This document shows positions 19,400 through 24,898 of a stretch of DNA of 24,898 bases, one piece after another. Each line of letters starts with the position of its first letter. Position 1 is the stretch's first letter. Below the pieces are notes generated by a model. The model was given only the letters and a program-made list of their open reading frames with translations, was not told the DNA's origin and did no database searches. The position numbers and the translations under genes were made by a program. This DNA comes from Didymodactylos carnosus (lineage: Eukaryota; Rotifera; Eurotatoria; Philodinida; Philodinidae): the NCBI GenBank assembly GCA_905250885.1, contig CAJNOQ010002333.1:1-24898 (forward strand). Reading direction: 5' to 3'.

Positions 19400-20274
19400 C
19401 TGTAATAGAAAAATGAGTAAGAGAGAGAAGTTTACTTGCCTTGGCGCGATATAAAAAGAATTGAAATGAGCATTCAAAATTTATTTATCTATGCATGAAG
19501 AGGCAGATTGAGTAATTAGAACAGGATTAAAATGCTTTTAAATGGTTCGCTCGTAAGCACGTGGATCGGCTTGAAACAAATGCTTCCACGTCAAATAGTA
19601 CAAAAAATTACTTAAAAACTTGTAAGAAACACGGAAGGACCTTCATTGAGATAGAAATAGAATTCAAAACGGTCTCATTTCTTACATGCGCAGAATTAAA
19701 TATTTGGCTAACACCACTGGTGGTAATTGGTACGTTCTTACAGTGGAATTTCTCCTAGTGATCAAGACTGTTTTCGCTCATACTTTGTTCATCGATAAGG
19801 TAGATGATTTTGTGAAAAAGCCGAAGAAGATTTGTACTGACGTGTCCTAGATCGAGAAGTATTAATTATTAAGAGCATATAGTAACCCACATAATTCCGA
19901 AAACATCTTTAGAAACCTTTTAATAATCAAAATAATTTCGTCTTTTGGTACTTTGAACTACATTGTATCATTAGTACTTTGAAAAAAGTCACAAATCAAT
20001 AAAAGTTTTAACTCGGTATCAGAGAATGATTTTTCAACAGTTTTCAAATCGAAAGTGTTTACAAAAAAGATGGAGGATATATCCTTGAGCCCATTACTCT
20101 TTTATCGGACATTTTTATTATTCAATACTATAGAGCGCAGAGCATCGCGCCTATTTTTTCGTGTATTTTATATTAGTTAATATTAACAACGACAGTGATA
20201 TACATTCATATTTGTAAAGAAGTGACGAAGATCATTTTCAATACAACCCTAGTACCTTGAGCGGGTCATCATCA
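19400..20274. other. Non-coding, upstream side of the PLAT exons
   Basis: No gene recognised. The plus frame at 19561-19758 has no family resemblance. A minus frame reading into 19400-19477 can be joined in phase to the first PLAT exon through CAA|GTAAAC, but it meets a stop before any ATG. Confidence 0.4.
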
Positions 20275-20745
20275 TCATTCGGCTGCCAACAATCGAGGTT
20301 TGCAGGCGACAACAATCTTGGACCAAATTCTCTGTTCGTGGCAGAATTTCTGATCTGGTCGACCGATCGGGGCATATCGTTGTTAATTAGCCTCGCAATG
20401 TAATCGCGATATATTAGATGGGAGCTACCTCGCTTGCGCTTGCCATGACTCGGTTCATGTTGAAATGAGCTGCGCTTGAGCTTTCGCGTGTACTTTCTAG
20501 GAGAGCTATGTCGTCGGCGAAGTCGAGGTCGTTTATTGCTGTTGTTTTGTGTCGGTTGGACTATCGCAGGTTGGTGACGAAGCCATGCTCGCCCTCTTCG
20601 TTCGCGTGGTCCACCTCAGCATTCTACATGACGTAGTCGATCACGATGATGAAGATGAAAGGTACCAGGGTGTCTTCCTGAAGGACACCGATCGTTACGT
20701 CAAATTGTTCGTGAGCGGGTATAGTTTCTCGAAAAACGTGTTTAG
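20275..20745 (-). pseudogene. Decayed non-LTR retrotransposon reverse transcriptase
   Basis: The minus strand reads ETIPAHEQFDVTIGVLQ, then a block with VPFIFIIVIDYVM, the usual palm-domain segment (G-V-x-Q-G-D-x-L-x-P), here with Glu for the second Gly. It goes on to INDLDFADDIALLES, containing the FADD catalytic motif. Two TAG codons interrupt the frame between these motifs and a TAA follows. Another frame ends WSKIVVACKPRLLAAE, stop (20275), resembling the C-terminus of such elements, so part of the domain between is deleted or frameshifted. The clade may be CR1/RTE-like. The patch is much richer in G+C than its surroundings. Not functional. Confidence 0.8.
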
Positions 20746-21727
20746 ATGTTGCACATATCAGTAAAATAATCTCCATGCTTCGGAGACTTGATAGGAATAA
20801 GAACTCGTCCGAATAGTGTCTAAAAAATCTGCACCATTAAAAATAACTAGTTGAATTTGATCGAAAAGAGTTTCTACGTTTGATTTACTTCTGAATAACA
20901 AAAAATTGATCCATTGCAATGACGAAAACGATAATTTCATTTTGCTTCAATAGAAAATATTTCCTCTAACGTTCATATACTTTATAACAAATGTTTCAAT
21001 ATCACAGTAAGTATTTTAAATGTCTTTTTGACTTCATCTTTTCTTCACAAGCTATCTATGGATGTTCGGCGCACGTATTATATTGAAAGACAGCGTAGAT
21101 TTAGAAGAACAAGTACGGGAAAATCACGACATTTTCGTTGGACAAAATGAAAATTATGAGATGACTTTTCTCACATGTGTGACGTACATTATCTACATCA
21201 AAGTGTCGGGCTCTTTCCATGATTTTTCTCCACTCGTAAGCATAAACTTACGTAAAGTATAACTTATTAAACTGTAGATAAAAAATAGTTTGGAGATATT
21301 AAAAACGATTTTCCCTTGCCTTGCATCCTTTCTAAATGTCATTGATATTTTTCTTCTTTGTTTTAGTGTGCACGTATTTCAACTGTACTGCTATCTTCAT
21401 GAGATGCTATATTAGCAAAACCTTTAATGAGACACATTCAATGTAGTTTCCATTAAAAAAAAGGTAACAGTAGCTGTCATACCGACTGATAATTGTAATT
21501 AACCTACCATGTATAAATAAACAATTTCTACAACTCAAACGTCTACTATTAATGCTATTTGTTCAAACACAAAGCACAAAAAAAACACACTTGTCTTTAC
21601 ATAAATAATTATACATTAGATGAAACAAAGAATTCTATTAGAATTTTCGTTAAACGAAAAAACCAGAAAACGATAGTAATAAACTTTTGTTTATTGTTTG
21701 CACACCAAAGCAGTCAATATACACCTT
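20746..21727. other. Non-coding with two unassigned small frames
   Basis: The minus frame 20758-20940 (60 codons, ATG start, AT-biased codons, containing FDQIQLVIFNGADFLDTI) and the plus frame 21062-21262 (66 codons) are not recognised. Either could be an exon of an unseen gene or chance. The ERH poly(A) signal lies at 21690-21695. Confidence 0.35.
21690..21695 (-). promoter_or_regulatory. Poly(A) signal AATAAA of ERH
   Basis: Canonical hexamer on the minus strand, about 33 nt past the ERH stop codon, giving a very short 3' UTR. Confidence 0.7.
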
Positions 21728-22181
21728 TTATTTTGCACCAGCAGCTTGTTTTCTTAGCAACTGAAATATTTCTTGTTTAATCCATTCTTTATTATGTGGT
21801 TTATATGTGCCGGTTGCTTTTTGTAAACATAAGCATGACAAATCGGCTAATTGATCAATAAAATCAAATAATTCCGATATATCATATGTTATTGATGGTG
21901 ACATTGGATTACGCTTTTTTAAATGTTCTTCAAATACTTTACATATGCCTAAAAAAAAATAATACTATCAAAGTAATTCTGTTATGAGCAAAACATATTA
22001 ATAGATCAGTGTGAATTATTAAGAGATGTTACTTTATTTTTCAAACTGAAGTAAAAATAAATGATAATTCAATTGGACACTTACCGTCTAAACATTCATC
22101 AACCGTTTCATAATCACTATATGTACGTGAATCTAATTTAGTTGTCGATTGCAATAATAATATTGTATGAGTTTGCGACAT
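21728..22181 (-). CDS. ERH: Enhancer of rudimentary homolog (ERH), 2 exons, 105 aa
   Basis: Small conserved nuclear homodimer that binds partners in mRNA splicing/decay and chromatin silencing. Exons 22181-22085 and 21948-21728 are separated by a 136-nt GT-AG intron and total 106 codons including TAA; human ERH is 104 aa. The start [15 protein letters not shown] aligns with the MSHTILLVQPT-type N-terminus. The core [52 protein letters not shown] and [18 protein letters not shown] matches the family almost position by position, including the dimer-forming beta strands and the Asp-rich helix. The tail (KQAAGAK) is typical. The intron splits the codon for the Gly just before ICKVFEE. It lies about 600 bp downstream of ZNHIT1 on the same strand. 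Identification is secure. Confidence 0.97.
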
Positions 22182-22796
22182 TTTCTTTTAAACAATCAGA
22201 CAATATCTGCAGAATAAGAATAAATATCAACAAATTGAACCGAGTACCGATTATCAGTGTAGAAATGCTAAGATTCATCATCAGTTCGTTAATTAAGGGT
22301 CTATAACATTCAGAAAAAATAATCAGCACTAAAAAAAACATGTGTCTCACATAAGCATAAAAGATTTTGGAGATAATACTCAACTAACGTTCAAAAAATT
22401 GACACATCTCTTACTGTTTCCTAAAATAGTTCAGACGTAAGATGAAGAGAAACCTATTTGAGCACAAAAAATAGCAACAACAAAGAATAGTAGATCCGTT
22501 TATCACAAAGGAAAAGCGAGAAAAAATACCAACATTTTAAAGAAGGAAAATGTTCCTTGTTCCTGAAACGAAGTACTTCCTGTGCATATATGAAACACAT
22601 TATGCAAGTTGAAAGAGCATGAGAACAGCCAACACACAAAAGAAACAATCTTACTAAGCCTGTAAAAATAACAAGCTAAAACATCAAAATTATAGATTAC
22701 TTCTTTACAATAACAAAAAAATTCACAAAAAAAATCGTATTTTTTATGAATAATCACAATATATGAAAATGAACTACAGAACAACAAATTTCTTCT
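22182..22796. other. Intergenic spacer between ZNHIT1 and ERH
   Basis: AT-rich; it should contain the ZNHIT1 3' end and the ERH promoter. No clear AATAAA follows ZNHIT1 (only CATAAA-like words near 22750). The hydrophobic minus frames at 22138-22787 are low-complexity and overlap the ERH start; they are not called. Confidence 0.5.
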
Positions 22797-23645
22797 TTAA
22801 CCAACAAATTTTAAACATCGTGTATCTTTATGAATATCTAAACATTTCAGTGAACAATATAATTGTCCACATGTTTTACATGTATATTTTGAAAAGAAAC
22901 CGCATACACTGCAAAGCTTCACAGGTGGATATCTGGATGGTTGAGCTTGAATAGAGAAATAATTTATTTTCGAATCATCGGTTGATAATTTTTGTTCTTC
23001 ATCTAATAGAGTTTGCAAGTTTTTACGAAATCTAGTTTTAAATACATCATATTTTAATTGTAATTTGCGACGTTTTGGTCCACGTTGACTAGGAGTGGTC
23101 TGAAAATAGAAATAGAACATGCAAAACACTGTACCGTAGACATGCATCAATCTTTCGAACAGAAAACTACTTCTATGCGTCACTTTTCGTTACATTTTTA
23201 ATGAATTAAGAACTACTTCTATCCTTAATATCTTTAGATAATAATTGCTACGAGATAAACCAACCTGAATAGTACACGTTATAAGGGGCTCAAACACTAT
23301 TAGGCTAAATTCATTCAGGGCAGTTTCAATAGTAAAATATCTATTCTAATGCTTTTCTCCTTTTACACTTACCGTTGAATCTGCTGGTGTCAATGAATTG
23401 TTTTCATCTTCTAATACGAGTCCTTTCGACAGACGAGATGATGCTCCTTGCAATGTTGATGAATGTGGACTATGTGAATCGAGTTGAGCTAATGGATCCT
23501 CTTGAAAATTATCTTGTTCTAACGTTTCTAAAAGTTTTTGATGACGACGTAGACGTTGCGAATCATCAATGATATAAGAGCCACGTAATGTGGACTCTTT
23601 CTGACGAGTTAAACGTTGAGTAGAAGATGATAGCAAATCAGACAT
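22797..23645 (-). CDS. ZNHIT1: ZNHIT1, HIT zinc-finger subunit of SRCAP/SWR1 remodeller, 2 exons, 191 aa
   Basis: Component of the complex that exchanges histone H2A for H2A.Z (yeast Vps71/Swc6 family). Exons 23645-23373 and 23099-22797 flank a 273-nt GT-AG phase-0 intron. The N-terminal part has the family signature QRLRRHQKLLETLEQDNFQE with DPLAQL, as in human ZNHIT1 (RRINRQLEALENDNFQDDPHA). The middle YDVFKTRFRKNLQTLLDEEQ matches the conserved FKLRFRKNFQALLEEQ block. The C-terminal zf-HIT finger has C154, C157, C165, C168, C173, C177, H181 and C186, so all eight zinc ligands are kept, and ends ETRCLK-like (DTRCLKFVG). At 191 aa it is longer than the human protein (154 aa), mostly through a Ser-rich linker (about residues 55-95). 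The start is the ATG before SDLLSSS. Very confident. Confidence 0.96.
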
Positions 23646-23816
23646 CTAAACAAATAAACAAAATATTGCTTAGAAAACCAACAAATATGTCAGACATATT
23701 AGTCGACTGGATAATTTCAACGAAAGAAAAGGAACAATACTCAAACACTGATGTTAAGCTTTTCTCAATATTTTTTATTTATGTTTTCCTGTTAATATTA
23801 TTTTTATGATATCGCC

Positions 23817-24014
23817 TTGAATTTTCCGCCAATAATTTTATTCAAAGTTCGTATTCCATTTCCTGTAAACGATTATTCTCTACAAACAGTTTCGTCTTCC
23901 TTCTTTCACTCAACTGTCACTGACTGGAATAATCTTCCAGAATCAGTCATTAGTTCTTCCTTTTTATTGTCATTTAAAATAACTTTATCTCAACATCTTT
24001 ACAATAGAACATAG
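23817..24014 (+). pseudogene. 3' end of a non-LTR retrotransposon reverse transcriptase ORF
   Basis: The plus frame ends with KVRIPFPVNDYSLQTVSSSF, then FHSTVTDWNNLPESVISSSF and a short Ser/Leu tail before TAG. The pattern SFF-x-R/S-T-x-x-x-W-N-x-LP-x-x-V with a following S-F-K is the C-terminal signature of many LINE-type reverse transcriptases (CR1/jockey-like). The catalytic domain is absent, so this is a 5'-truncated copy, the normal product of incomplete reverse transcription. It is inserted about 170 bp from the ZNHIT1 start, on the opposite strand, so it lies in the ZNHIT1 promoter side. Confidence 0.7.
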
Positions 24015-24219
24015 CCATAGGTAATGTTAAAAACAAACCCAGTACTGTTACTTTTATTTTGTTTTTATCCTTTCTTTTCTCTCTCTCTGCTTCATACACT
24101 CGTTTTACTTTTTATTTTTCTATTTATCGTTTCTTTTTGTTGTTGTTTGGGTCGAGTCACTGTTATCATAGGTCGGGGACCTTTGATGATTCTCACTTTT
24201 CGTGAATCAATAATCACTC
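24015..24219 (+). other. Probable 3' UTR of the truncated LINE copy
   Basis: T-rich sequence directly after the LINE stop codon. The element's 3' boundary is not defined; no clear poly(A) or short tandem tail is seen. It probably extends at least to the hairpin. Confidence 0.35.
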
Positions 24220-24276
24220 ACTCAACTTCAACGAGAGTTAGTGTTGTATGAACACTAACTATCGTTGAAGTTGAGT
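24220..24276. repeat. Strong 26-bp hairpin (inverted repeat)
   Basis: Left arm 24220-24245 and right arm 24251-24276 pair over 26 bp with one mismatch (CGAGAG against CGATAG in the reverse complement), around the 5-nt loop GTATG. It lies about 205 bp past the LINE stop codon. It could be a structured 3' UTR element of the LINE, the tip of a short palindromic element, or a small-RNA precursor. Confidence 0.8.
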
Positions 24277-24898
24277 AGATATTCATTTAAGAAGTTTTAT
24301 CCTCCTCTTTCACTACGAAATCAAATACAGTTCATGTCATCCTTCAGACTCTAATGGAACTTTCGTCCATTTTTTGAAATGTGAGAAAGGATAAAGACTA
24401 AATATTAAAAATCCTCAGAAGTTCTGCCGTATAAAGTACAACTACTTTTGATCATTTCTTCCCAAATTTAAAGAGGCGAATTGCACAGAATAAAATTTTT
24501 ACATAGATGGAATTGGAAATCTGATTTGAAACCGACATTGAAAAGATAAGGATATACAGAATAAAAAAACTTGCAAAACTCCTCCGGGCTTATCGCCTTC
24601 TGCAATCTGAACTTTTTATTTGTAGCTTGTGTCGGACGTTTCAATACTACGAACTTCAGATTAAAAAACAAAAAAAAAGGACTTTATAGTCTTGTCCAAA
24701 GTGACCGATCCTTCGATAACTTCCCCAATTTAAAATTGGTTGTAACTTTTCATTGCTATTCTGGTTGTAGGTGGGTAATACTAAAACGCTGAATTTTTTT
24801 ACTGAATGCTGAATTGCTGAACGACGCTGATTGGCTGACTTCAAAACATGGATTTCTGCTGATAAATTCAGGATTATGATCGATACTGTGACATTTTT
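24277..24898. other. Non-coding, right edge of window
   Basis: No gene recognised. The minus frame 24468-24671 has no family signature. The pentamer GCTGA recurs six times between 24788 and 24862, a degenerate short repeat of unknown origin. Confidence 0.4.

Noticed and set aside
22138..22787. Three minus frames with hydrophobic low-complexity translations between ZNHIT1 and ERH
   Set aside because: They overlap the ERH start or simple AT-rich spacer and have no conserved motifs.
23817..24014. Plus frame considered as a host gene exon
   Set aside because: The DWNNLP-type C-terminal signature is that of LINE reverse transcriptases, and no splice partners were found.

Overview
This is an animal (metazoan) nuclear DNA window. 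It is AT-rich, and its genes are split by very short GT-AG introns (mostly about 60-90 nt, a few longer). Protein families, short introns, AT bias and the mix of old non-LTR retrotransposon pieces with TA-flanked palindromic elements would suit a rotifer, most likely a bdelloid. That is inference, because no marker gene fixes the species. All intact genes are on the minus strand and were assembled by hand from open frames, phase-compatible splice sites and family resemblance.

Layout: 753-2900 is an eight-exon F-box/leucine-rich-repeat protein (545 aa). 2901-9122 holds no gene but is rich in repeats: a 683-bp palindrome-rich element (4969-5651) and a nearly perfect 194-bp inverted repeat (6437-6630 and 8056-8249) around a 1.4-kb spacer. 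9176-9433 encodes what looks like the last membrane helix and tail of a class C GPCR, directly behind a complete five-exon nuclear receptor gene (9430-11110, 479 aa). 12858-13556 and 17773-19399 carry exons of PLAT/LH2-domain proteins with a repeating three-exon phase pattern. They may be two parts of one multi-PLAT gene whose middle (13.6-17.8 kb) now holds two TA-flanked MITE-like elements and a CpG-rich 50-bp minisatellite. 20275-20745 is a decayed reverse transcriptase.

The right end has two conserved housekeeping genes in tandem: ERH (enhancer of rudimentary homolog, 21728-22181) and ZNHIT1 (HIT zinc-finger subunit of SRCAP/SWR1-type remodellers, 22797-23645). The 3' end of a second non-LTR retrotransposon (23817-24014) follows, with a strong 26-bp hairpin (24220-24276) about 200 bp beyond it.

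The genes do not form a pathway: ubiquitin ligase adaptor, nuclear receptor, PLAT protein, splicing/RNA factor and chromatin subunit are ordinary unrelated neighbours. I found no clearly new multi-gene system. The most unusual items are the nuclear receptor's altered second zinc finger, the receptor/GPCR-tail junction, the PLAT exon modules and the near-identical inverted repeat.
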